A stretch of DNA of 64,000 nucleotides from UBA1724 sp051884615 (GTDB lineage: Bacteria; Verrucomicrobiota; Lentisphaeria; Oligosphaerales; Oligosphaeraceae): contig JBJEVT010000041.1 of NCBI GenBank assembly GCA_051884615.1, positions 124,001 through 188,000 of the forward strand, in the 5' to 3' direction. Both the position numbers and the translations under genes were made by a program. Below are positions 45,173 to 52,877 of this stretch, one piece after another; the stretch's first letter is position 1, and the number at the start of each line of letters is the position of its first letter. The notes under the pieces were generated by a model, which saw nothing but the letters and a program-made list of their open reading frames with translations, had not been told where the DNA came from and searched no databases.

Positions 45173-45706
45173 ATGTTCTGCACAAGCTGCGGCCGCGAGC
45201 TAGGTAATAATGCCAGCCTCTGCGTCCATTGCGGAGTTCTCTGCGGCACGGCAAAGAAGTTCTGTGCCACCTGCGGAAAACCCGTCTTCGAGAATCAGGC
45301 CATCTGCCTGGGCTGCGGATGCGCTCTGCCAAATGTTCAGGGACAACAGAATGCTGCAACTGCCCCCGCCGTGGATTGGTTGGCCGCATCACAAGCACAA
45401 GCACAGGCACAGCAGCCTCAATATCAACAACCCACTCCCCTTGCGCCTCCGCCTTCTGCGGTTCCCGGGACTTTCCGCAAGGACTGGCTCTCCACGCTTC
45501 TGATCGGAATCTTCCTGGGATGGTGCGGCGCCCACCGTTTCTATGTAGGGAAAGTGGGAACCGGCATCTTGTTCGTCGTCATTCTGCTTTCCTGCATTCC
45601 CACCTACGGCATCACCCTCATTTTTCTGCTTGTTTGGTGGATTATCGACGTGGTCAACATCGGCCACAAGCAATTCACCGACGGCAAGGGCAATGTGATC
45701 CAGTGA
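45173..45706 (+). CDS. Zinc-ribbon TM2-domain membrane protein
   Basis: The 177-residue protein has two double-CxxC zinc ribbons at the N-terminus (CTSCG, CVHCG, CATCG, CLGCG), a Gln/Ala/Pro linker (about 60-100) and a C-terminal TM2 domain. The TM2 domain consists of two membrane helices with the motif GWCGAHRFYVGKVGTG between them. TM2 proteins are widespread; their function in bacteria is unknown. Composition is less GC-rich than its neighbours. The start is the ATG giving MFCTSCG. Confidence 0.88.
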   Translation: MFCTSCGRELGNNASLCVHCGVLCGTAKKFCATCGKPVFENQAICLGCGCALPNVQGQQNAATAPAVDWLAASQAQAQAQQPQYQQPTPLAPPPSAVPGTFRKDWLSTLLIGIFLGWCGAHRFYVGKVGTGILFVVILLSCIPTYGITLIFLLVWWIIDVVNIGHKQFTDGKGNVIQ

Positions 45707-45850
45707 CCTTCCGGGCGGGGGGGCCGGCTGGCAAAATCCCCCGGGTGGATTATGTTAACGCCATTTCCCGCCGAAGGGGAGCGACCAGGGGTTCTCCCTG
45801 GATTTCCAGGTTTTCCTCCGGCTTTCGACGATCCCTTTCCCAATGGCCCC

Positions 45851-45860
45851 AAGGGGGTGA
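45851..45860 (+). promoter_or_regulatory. Very strong Shine-Dalgarno of rpsU
   Basis: AAGGGGGTGA, extended by T, matches the anti-SD complement over 11 bases with one G-U wobble. Most genes here have a weak site or none, so this one is exceptional. Confidence 0.8.
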
Positions 45861-45866
45861 TACAGC

Positions 45867-46028
45867 ATGCCAGAAGTCAAGCTCCGCAAAGGTGAACCCA
45901 TCGAGCGCGCCATCCGCCATCTTCGCAAGAAGATGGACAAGGAGAATGTGATGGACGAATACAAGTCCCGCCAGGCTTATGTGAAGCCCTGCGAGGCCCG
46001 TCGTCGCGCGGCCGGCCTCATCCGGTAA
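45867..46028 (+). CDS. rpsU: Ribosomal protein bS21
   Basis: The 53-residue basic protein begins MPEVKLRKGEPIERAIRHLR and ends in a Arg-rich tail (CEARRRAAGLIR), as bS21 does. bS21 sits near the anti-Shine-Dalgarno on the 30S subunit. The 160-nt upstream region contains a TATGTT box and the extended Shine-Dalgarno. In Bacteroidota, where bS21 takes part in hiding the anti-SD, rpsU keeps a strong Shine-Dalgarno as part of autoregulation; the same may hold here by analogy. A hairpin terminator follows. Confidence 0.95.
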   Translation: MPEVKLRKGEPIERAIRHLRKKMDKENVMDEYKSRQAYVKPCEARRRAAGLIR

Positions 46029-46049
46029 CGTCTCGTCCCTCCCGCTTCC

Positions 46050-46105
46050 GAAAGCGAGCAGAGCCCTGAATTTCCTTCAGCTCTCTGTTCGCTTTCTTCG
46101 TTTCT
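46050..46105 (+). terminator. Terminator of rpsU
   Basis: GAAAGCGAGCAGAG pairs with CTCTGTTCGCTTTC with one G-U, and the inner CTGAA pairs with TTCAG. A T-rich tail with a few C and G follows. Confidence 0.75.
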
Positions 46106-46175
46106 GGGGGAGGCAGACTCCTGCGTTTTCTCCCCCGCCCCGTCCTTCCTCCGCCCCATCCCTCCCTCCCCCGCC

Positions 46176-47690
46176 ATGCCCGCCGCTTTCGACAACCAAA
46201 AATATCTCGACGCCCAGAAAGCCTCCATTCTCCAGCGCGCCGCCCGGGGGGAGGGGCGTCTCTATCTGGAGTTCGGTGGCAAGCTCATGGGGGACTTCCA
46301 CGCCGCCCGGATTCTTCCGGGCTACGACCCGGACGTGAAGGTGCGCCTGCTCCAGAGCCTCTCCTCCGAGGCGGACATCATCGTCTGCATCTATGCGGAG
46401 GACATCGAGCGGAAGCGCATCCGCGCGGATTTCGGCATCACCTACGACAATGCGGCCATGAAGCTCATCGACGATCTCCACGGGGTGGGGGTGGAGGTGA
46501 CGGCGGTGGTGGTCACCCGGTATTCCGGGCAGCCCGCCGTGCAGACCTTCAAGCGCCGTCTGGAACGCCATGGCATCCAGGTCTTCCTCCACGGCAACCT
46601 GGACGGATATCCCAACCAGGTGGAGCGCATCGCCAGCGCCGAGGGGCTGGGCTCCCTCCGCTATGTGCCCGTGAGCCGCCCCCTGGTGGTGGTCACCGGC
46701 CCCGGCCCCAACTCCGGAAAGATGGGCACCTGCCTCAGCCAAATCTACCACGAATTCCAGCAGGGACGCCCCGCCCGCTACGCAAAATTCGAGAGCTTCC
46801 CCGTCTGGAACCTCCCCTTGAGCCACCCGGTGAACATCGCCTACGAATCCGCCACCGCCGACCTCCAGGACAACAACGCCATGGACCACTTCCACTTCGA
46901 GGCGTACGGCGTGGCCTCCGTGAACTACAACCGGGATCTCCAGACCTTCCCCCTCCTGAAAGCCCTCCTGGAACGCATCTCCGGAGGACAGGGCGGCGGG
47001 TATCGCTCCCCCACCGACATGGGGGTGAACTGCATCGCCGCCGGCATCGTGGACGACGATGCCGTGCGGAAGGCGGCCCAAATGGAGATCATCCGGCGCT
47101 ACTTCCAGTATGTGGCCGCCCAGGAGCTGGGGCGGGCCACCGAGGCGACCGTCCAGCGGGCGGAGGAGCTGGTGCGCCGGGCGGGCCTGAAGCCCACGGA
47201 CCGGGTTGTGGTGGAGAAAGCCCGGGAGACTGCCCAGCGCTGTGAAACCGAGGGGGAAGGAGACGGCGGCATCTTCTGCGGCGCCGCCATCCAGCTGCCC
47301 GACGGCTTCGTGGCCACCGGCATGAACTCCAGCCTCATGCACTCCGCCGTGGCCATGATCCTGAATGCCGTGCGCCATCTGGCCGGCATCCCCAGGGACC
47401 AGCATCTCCTGCAGCCGGACATCCTGGAGAAGGTGGCCCGCTTCAAGCATGGCCTGGGCACCAGCGCCAAGCGCAGCGGCCTCAACCTCTCCGAGGCCCT
47501 GATCGTGCTCACGGTCTCCTGCGCCACCTCCCCCCAGGGGCAGAAGGCCCTGGACTGCCTGGCACGGCTGAAGGGCTGCGACGTCCATCTCTCCCACACC
47601 CCGGGCCACGGCGACGAGCAGGGATTGCGCCATCTGGGCTGCTCCTACACCTACGATCCCCTGCCCCCCACCAAAAAACTCTTCCCCTGA
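46176..47690 (+). CDS. DUF1846 family protein
   Basis: The 504-residue protein matches the DUF1846 family along its length: LEFGGKLMGDFHAARILPGYDPDVKVRLL near the start, TGPGPNSGKMGTCLSQ resembling a nucleotide-binding loop, and TADLQDNNAMDHFHFEAYG. Members are cytoplasmic and of unknown function. No signal peptide. The gene follows the rpsU terminator and has no visible partner; the helicase starts 27 nt downstream. Confidence 0.9.
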   Translation: MPAAFDNQKYLDAQKASILQRAARGEGRLYLEFGGKLMGDFHAARILPGYDPDVKVRLLQSLSSEADIIVCIYAEDIERKRIRADFGITYDNAAMKLIDDLHGVGVEVTAVVVTRYSGQPAVQTFKRRLERHGIQVFLHGNLDGYPNQVERIASAEGLGSLRYVPVSRPLVVVTGPGPNSGKMGTCLSQIYHEFQQGRPARYAKFESFPVWNLPLSHPVNIAYESATADLQDNNAMDHFHFEAYGVASVNYNRDLQTFPLLKALLERISGGQGGGYRSPTDMGVNCIAAGIVDDDAVRKAAQMEIIRRYFQYVAAQELGRATEATVQRAEELVRRAGLKPTDRVVVEKARETAQRCETEGEGDGGIFCGAAIQLPDGFVATGMNSSLMHSAVAMILNAVRHLAGIPRDQHLLQPDILEKVARFKHGLGTSAKRSGLNLSEALIVLTVSCATSPQGQKALDCLARLKGCDVHLSHTPGHGDEQGLRHLGCSYTYDPLPPTKKLFP

Positions 47691-47717
47691 GGCCGCCCGC
47701 CCCGGCCACCCCGCCCC

Positions 47718-50708
47718 ATGGATGAGCTGACGGTATCCCCTCTGAAGACTCCGCGGAAAAGGAATCCCGGGAGAGATCAGGCGCTGGATTCCCAGGGGCA
47801 GCTGGTGGAATATGAGCGGGGCTATTTGCGAAGGAAGGCCCAGGCGGCGCGGGGCGTCCTCCCCTCCTCCCGGAAGCGCCGGGACGAGGGGTTTCTCCCG
47901 GAAGTCTCTCCCGGGCTGGCCGTGGAATTCCTTTATGTCTTGGAATTGCCCTCCCTCCCTGCCCGGCTCGAGGAGGCGCTGACCCTGGATGTCTGGTGGA
48001 GAGCCCGGGGCGCCGCCCCCTCCCCCCTCCAGCCTGTGGTGGAACAGCCCGACCTGCAGGTGCCACGGCCGGAGGACCAGGCCCTGCTTTCCTGGCTTCA
48101 TCCCTATCGGGAGAAGCGCCCGGGCTGCCGGGGCAACCGCTATCTGGTGCCCCAGGAGGCCCAGCGCGCCCTCTGCCCCCTCCTCTTCGCCCTCCCCGAC
48201 TCCCTGCGGTGGGCCAGCCGGATTCCCGGGGAACCCTGGAGGCTCCATCGCCTCTCCCAGGCAGGGGAGTCCCCCTGGTTCGCCCGCTGGGAACATTCCC
48301 CCCAGGGCTTGCGCCGTCTGGTCCTGTGGATTGGCGCCCAGGCGGGGGACGTCCCCCTGGAGGAATGGCTGGCGCTCTCCCAGGCGGGCTGGGCGCTGAC
48401 GCCCCAGGGGCTCCATCTCCTGGACATCCACCTGGCGGCTCCCCGGCTGCTCCCCCGCATCGGCGCCCCCATGCCTTGGATGGACCGGCGGGAAGCCAGC
48501 CACTGGGGAGAGCTGCTGGCCCTGGACGGCGGGGCGGATCTCTCCCAGATTCCCGAAGCGGAGCAGATTCCCGTGGATTCCCTCCCTCCCCTGGGCAGAC
48601 TCTATATCACCCCCGCCCGGTTCAAACATCTGGGCAAGGAACAGCTCCAGGGAGAACTCTCCTTCCGCTACGGCGACACTCTCTGCCCCGAGGACTCCCC
48701 GGAACCCCGGCTGGCCGGACGACACCAGATCCTGCTGCGGCAACCCCAGGAGGAGGAACGGCTGAAGGACCGCCTGAAGAAGCTGGGATTCCGCAACGTG
48801 ACCCGCACCGGAGGCGACGAGGACCCCGGCTGGAAGCTCCTGCCCGTCCAACTGGAGAAGGCCGTCCAGGCGCTGGTGCTGGAGGGGTGGGAGGTGACCG
48901 CCCAGGGCAAGACCTACCGGCGCCCCGTGGAGAAGTCCTTCGGCGTGGCAGGCTACGGGCTGGATTGGCTGGAGCTGAAGGCCGATGTGGAATTTCCCGA
49001 CGGCACCCGCCTGGCGACCCCGCAGCTCCTCCAAATCGCCCGGAAGGGAATCCGCTCCGTGCGCCTGGATGACGGCACCTATGGCATCCTGCCCCGGGAA
49101 TGGCTGGAGAAATTCACCTCCCTGGTGGAAATCGGGGAATCCGACGACCAGAAGGTGCGCTTTCGCCAGGAACAGGCCGCCCTCCTGGACGCCCTTCTCC
49201 AGGAACAGCTCAAGGACTGGGATGGACGCTACGGCGAAATCCTGGAGAATCTTCGCCGGGTTCCCCCGCGTTCCGAAGCCCCGGAGCCCACCGCCCTCCC
49301 CCCCTGGTTCCAGGCACAGCTGCGCCCCTACCAAAGCGCCGCCCTGGACTGGCTCACCCGCCAGGAACGCCGGGGACTCTCCTGCATCCTGGCAGACGAC
49401 ATGGGACTGGGAAAGACCGTCCAGGTGCTGGCCCTTCTTGCCCGGCGCCACCAGGAAAATCCCTTGTCTCCCTCCCTGGTGGTCATGCCCAGCTCCCTGC
49501 TCTTCAACTGGCAGGAGGAAGCCAGGCGGTTCGCCCCCGCCCTGCGCACCGCCTGCCATCACGGCCCCTCCCGCCTCCCCACCCCGGAGTGGTTCTCCCA
49601 ATACGACCTGGTCTTCACCACCTACGGCACCCTGCGGCAGGACGCCCCGAAGCTGGCTGAAATCCCCCTGGACTACCTGGTGCTGGACGAATCCCAGGCC
49701 ATCAAGAACGGGGAGAGCCTCACCGCCAAGGCCGCCCGGGCCCTCAAGGCGCGGCACCGCCTGGCCCTGACCGGAACCCCCGTGGAAAACCACCTGGCCG
49801 AACTCTTCAGCCAACTCACCTTCCTGAATCCGGGACTCTTCCCCGAATCCCTCACCCGCACCGTGGCACGGGACAACGGCATCCTCGCCAACCCCGAGAC
49901 CGCCCGGCGGGTGCGCCAGGCCGTGGCCCCCTTCATCCTCCGACGCCGCAAGGAACAGGTGGCCACAGACCTGCCCCCCAAGACGGAGCAAATCCTCTGG
50001 TGCGACCTCCCGCCCCTCCAGAGGGAACAGTACGACCAGCTGCGGAACTACTACCGCCAGAAATTCTCCCAGGGAGGAGAAGAGGCCCCGGGGACGGGCA
50101 CCATGCTGGACGCCCTCCTGCGCCTTCGCCAGGCCGCCTGCCACCCCGGACTGATCCAGGAGGCCCGCCGACAGGAGGAAACCGCCAAGCTCACCTGCCT
50201 CCAGCTCACCCTCGCCCCCCTCCTGGAGGCAGGACACAAGGCCCTGATCTTCTCCCAGTTCACCACCCTCCTCCATCTGGTGGAATCCCTCTGCCAACAG
50301 GAACATTGGGGATATGTCTATCTGGACGGCACTACCCAGAACCGGCAGGAGGTGGTCCGCCAATTCCAGGAGGATCCCCAAATCCCCCTCTTCCTCATCA
50401 GCCTGAAAGCCGGCGGCGTGGGCCTGAATCTCACGGCGGCGGACTATGTCTTCCTCCTGGATCCCTGGTGGAATCCCGCCGCGGAAGCCCAGGCCATCGA
50501 CCGCTGCTACCGCATCGGCCAGACCCGGCCCGTCTTCGCCTACCGCCTGGTGGCCCGGGACACCGTGGAGGAAAAAGTCCTGGAGATGCAGCGGCGAAAG
50601 CAACGGGTGGCACGGGCCGCCCTGGGAGAGCAGACCGCCCAAAGGGGCGATCCCCTGGACGCCCCGCCGGAACTCACGGCAGAAGATCTCCGACTCCTCC
50701 TGGAATAG
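47718..50708 (+). CDS. SNF2-family helicase/translocase
   Basis: The 996-residue protein has a long N-terminal region (about 1-540) without recognised domains and a C-terminal SNF2 motor: Walker A DDMGLGKT (Lys566), the DESQ box at 657-660 (motif II), LTGTPVENHLAELFSQL, FSQFTTLLHLVESL, LISLKAGGVGLNLTAADYV and RCYRIGQTRPV. Bacterial SNF2 proteins of this shape resemble RapA or transcription/repair factors. Its target is unknown. It begins 27 nt after the DUF1846 gene and ends next to a dispersed repeat. Confidence 0.92.
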   Translation: MDELTVSPLKTPRKRNPGRDQALDSQGQLVEYERGYLRRKAQAARGVLPSSRKRRDEGFLPEVSPGLAVEFLYVLELPSLPARLEEALTLDVWWRARGAAPSPLQPVVEQPDLQVPRPEDQALLSWLHPYREKRPGCRGNRYLVPQEAQRALCPLLFALPDSLRWASRIPGEPWRLHRLSQAGESPWFARWEHSPQGLRRLVLWIGAQAGDVPLEEWLALSQAGWALTPQGLHLLDIHLAAPRLLPRIGAPMPWMDRREASHWGELLALDGGADLSQIPEAEQIPVDSLPPLGRLYITPARFKHLGKEQLQGELSFRYGDTLCPEDSPEPRLAGRHQILLRQPQEEERLKDRLKKLGFRNVTRTGGDEDPGWKLLPVQLEKAVQALVLEGWEVTAQGKTYRRPVEKSFGVAGYGLDWLELKADVEFPDGTRLATPQLLQIARKGIRSVRLDDGTYGILPREWLEKFTSLVEIGESDDQKVRFRQEQAALLDALLQEQLKDWDGRYGEILENLRRVPPRSEAPEPTALPPWFQAQLRPYQSAALDWLTRQERRGLSCILADDMGLGKTVQVLALLARRHQENPLSPSLVVMPSSLLFNWQEEARRFAPALRTACHHGPSRLPTPEWFSQYDLVFTTYGTLRQDAPKLAEIPLDYLVLDESQAIKNGESLTAKAARALKARHRLALTGTPVENHLAELFSQLTFLNPGLFPESLTRTVARDNGILANPETARRVRQAVAPFILRRRKEQVATDLPPKTEQILWCDLPPLQREQYDQLRNYYRQKFSQGGEEAPGTGTMLDALLRLRQAACHPGLIQEARRQEETAKLTCLQLTLAPLLEAGHKALIFSQFTTLLHLVESLCQQEHWGYVYLDGTTQNRQEVVRQFQEDPQIPLFLISLKAGGVGLNLTAADYVFLLDPWWNPAAEAQAIDRCYRIGQTRPVFAYRLVARDTVEEKVLEMQRRKQRVARAALGEQTAQRGDPLDAPPELTAEDLRLLLE

Positions 50709-50711
50709 AAG

Positions 50712-50757
50712 CAGGGCGAGCCCGGAAAGGGCGCTGACGCTTCCACACAGACCACAC
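50712..50757 (-). repeat. Dispersed GC-rich repeat, copy 2
   Basis: On the minus strand it reads GTGTGGTCTGTGTGGAAGCG, continues TCAGCG and ends GGGCTCGCCCTG, close to the copy after the beta-galactosidase. The companion GGGCCGCAGGCG lies just beyond it. Confidence 0.7.
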
Positions 50758-50850
50758 GGAGGCGCCTGCGGCCCACCCCCCCGCCGGCTCTGTCTATAGG
50801 AAGTAACTCCTAGGGAATCTAGAACATCCAGCCTATCTCGCCTCTTTCGT

Positions 50851-50867
50851 CCCCCCGTTTCGGGGGC
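50851..50867 (-). terminator. GC hairpin after cdsA
   Basis: On the minus strand GCCCCCG pairs with CGGGGGG around AAA directly after the cdsA stop. There is no T-run, so termination is uncertain. Confidence 0.4.
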
Positions 50868-50868
50868 G

Positions 50869-51690
50869 TCAGCCCAACAGCTGCAGATAGAAATGGAGAG
50901 CCACGCCCATGGGCAGCAGGCTGTCCATCATGTCCAGCACCCCGCCCAGGCCAGGCACCTTGCCGGAATCCTTGGCTCCCGCCGCCCGCTTCCACAGGGA
51001 TTCGCAGAGATCCCCCAGCAGTCCCAAGGTGGCTGCCAGGACGCCGAAGAGGACGCCCCCCAGGCATCCCCCAGGAAGCAGCCCCTGCCGGAAATGGAGG
51101 AAGAGGAGGGAGGCGACCACGGAGAAGAGGATGCCCCCCAGGAGTCCCTCCCAGCTCTTCTTGGGACTCACATGAGGAGAGAGCTTGTGGTTGCCCCCGG
51201 GCAGCCTGGCCGTCAGGCTTCCCAGAAGATAGGCGCCGATGTCGGCGATCTTGGTGACCACCACGAGATAGGCCATGAGCATCGGGCCCTCCGGGCGTCC
51301 GTAGAAGATGCCCGCCAGGAAGGAGAGGCTCCAGCAGACCAGGAGCCCCACCAGGAGGATGCCCGCCACCCGGTCCAGGGTCTGCCGGGTCACCTCCCGG
51401 GAGAAATGGAGGGCAAAGGCCGCCAGGACGAAGAGCATCAGGAGGGCGCCATCCAGCCCCCAGCCGCCCCAGCTGTTGGCGACGAGGGTCACCGCATAGA
51501 CGTCCAGCAGAATCTCCTCCTTCTTCCAGGGCGAGAATCCGCACAAGAGGACGCCCTCGTGGTTGGCGGTGAAGAGCATGGCCGCCGCCAGGGCGGCGAA
51601 GGCGCTCCTGCCCCAGACGCCCGGCAGGAAGAAGGCGGCGAAGACGACGCAGAGGAGGGGAATGGCGACTTTCAGGCGGTCTCGGAGCAT
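50869..51690 (-). CDS. cdsA: Phosphatidate cytidylyltransferase
   Basis: The 273-residue membrane enzyme makes CDP-diacylglycerol, precursor of all bacterial phospholipids. The family signature is split over SPKKSWEGLLGG and KDSGKVPGLGGVLDMMDSLL, with about eight membrane helices. The frame is open upstream, but the ATG before LRDRLKVAIPLL gives the natural N-terminus. It stands alone on the minus strand between the helicase and a divergent methyltransferase. Confidence 0.93.
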   Translation of the reverse strand: MLRDRLKVAIPLLCVVFAAFFLPGVWGRSAFAALAAAMLFTANHEGVLLCGFSPWKKEEILLDVYAVTLVANSWGGWGLDGALLMLFVLAAFALHFSREVTRQTLDRVAGILLVGLLVCWSLSFLAGIFYGRPEGPMLMAYLVVVTKIADIGAYLLGSLTARLPGGNHKLSPHVSPKKSWEGLLGGILFSVVASLLFLHFRQGLLPGGCLGGVLFGVLAATLGLLGDLCESLWKRAAGAKDSGKVPGLGGVLDMMDSLLPMGVALHFYLQLLG

Positions 51691-51931
51691 GGGCGGGAAT
51701 TTCGAGAAAAGGGGGCTGGGAGGAAAGGAGGGGGAAAGGGACGGCAGGGGAAGTGTTATCTTAACCCCTGCGTCTTCCCCGGCAACGGGATACCGGAGGC
51801 GCAGACAGAAACGGGGGGACGGGCGACGGGACGGGCCACGCCAGGCGCCTCCCCGCCAGACTCTCTCTTCTCCGGCAACGGAAGGGCGGCAGGGGAAATG
51901 CCTCTCTCGCCACCGCCCGGAATGCCGGGAA

Positions 51932-51937
51932 TATAAC
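51932..51937 (+). promoter_or_regulatory. Possible -10 box near the SpoU methyltransferase start
   Basis: TATAAC ends five bases before the first ATG. If used, it would give a leaderless message or one starting at the second ATG (51949). Confidence 0.35.
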
Positions 51938-51942
51938 CAGAA

Positions 51943-52809
51943 ATGACCATGCGTTTTCACGAGGAATTGACAAGTCTCCAGAATCCCAAGGTAAAGCAGG
52001 TGGTGCGCTGGCGCGACCGCCCCGACCGGGATGACAGCCAGGTGGTCCTGGCCGAGGGCTACCGCGCCCTGGTGCGCGCCCTGGCAGGCAACTACCCCCT
52101 GAAGGAGATTTTCGTCTGCCCCGAATGTTTCCCCCCGGAAAAACACCACGAGGAGGAATTGCTGGAGCAGTGGGCCGCCCGGGGCGCCAGACTCATCCGG
52201 GTCTCCCCCCCCGCCTTCGCCAAGATGTGCTACCGGGACCGTCCCGAGGGATTGCTGGGCATCGGGCCCCAGGTCCACCGGGGACTGGACAAGCTGCCCC
52301 ACTCCGCAAACCCCTTCTTCCTGGTGGCGGAACAAATCGAAAAACCCGGCAACCTGGGCACCATCATGCGCTCCTCCGACGCCGTGGGCGTGGACGGACT
52401 GATTCTCTGCGACTCCCGCACCGACCTCTTCAACCCCAACGTGGTCCGCGCCAGCACCGGAAATCTCTTCACCCTCCCCGTGGCGGAGGCCACCACCCGG
52501 GAAACCATCCCCTGGCTGAAACAACAGGGGGTCCGCATCCTGGCGACCTCCCCCCATGTGGACACCCTCTACACCCAGGTGGACCTCACCACCCCCGTGG
52601 CCGTGGCCGTGGGCGCCGAACAATACGGACTCACCCGGGAATGGCTCCAACAGGCGGATCTGGTGGTGAGGCTCCCCATGATGGGGGAGGCCGACTCCCT
52701 CAACGTCTCCACCGCCACCTCCATCCTCCTCTACGAAGTCCTCCGCCAGCGGCTCCAGGCCGGCTTGGTGGAAGACCCCGGGAAAGTCCCCGATTCCGCC
52801 GATTGCTGA
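51943..52809 (+). CDS. TrmH/SpoU-family RNA 2'-O-methyltransferase
   Basis: The 288-residue SPOUT enzyme methylates ribose in tRNA or rRNA. The three SpoU motifs are present: KPGNLGTIMRSSDAVGVDG, VGAEQYGLT and LPMMGEADSLNVSTATSILL. An N-terminal substrate-binding domain (about 1-110) is like that of RlmB or TsnR. Which RNA it modifies cannot be told. A second ATG two codons in is also possible as the start. It is divergent from cdsA. Confidence 0.92.
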   Translation: MTMRFHEELTSLQNPKVKQVVRWRDRPDRDDSQVVLAEGYRALVRALAGNYPLKEIFVCPECFPPEKHHEEELLEQWAARGARLIRVSPPAFAKMCYRDRPEGLLGIGPQVHRGLDKLPHSANPFFLVAEQIEKPGNLGTIMRSSDAVGVDGLILCDSRTDLFNPNVVRASTGNLFTLPVAEATTRETIPWLKQQGVRILATSPHVDTLYTQVDLTTPVAVAVGAEQYGLTREWLQQADLVVRLPMMGEADSLNVSTATSILLYEVLRQRLQAGLVEDPGKVPDSADC

Positions 52810-52826
52810 CTCTGGATTTCATATTG

Positions 52827-52857
52827 TTATAACTCGTTGAATATAAAGATGTTATAA
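52827..52857. repeat. 31-bp inverted-repeat element, copy B
   Basis: It starts TTATAACTCGTTGA and ends GTTATAA; with flanks, TTGTTATAAC and GTTATAACAA form a perfect 10-bp inverted repeat (52824-52860). It lies between the methyltransferase stop and the PBP2 start. Confidence 0.8.
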
Positions 52858-52877
52858 CAAACAATACCCCCTAGCCC

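Noticed and set aside
52824..52860. 31-bp element as a dif site
   Set aside because: dif has two 11-bp arms around a 6-8 bp centre and is normally single-copy; here the spacer is 17 bp and there are three copies in 12 kb.
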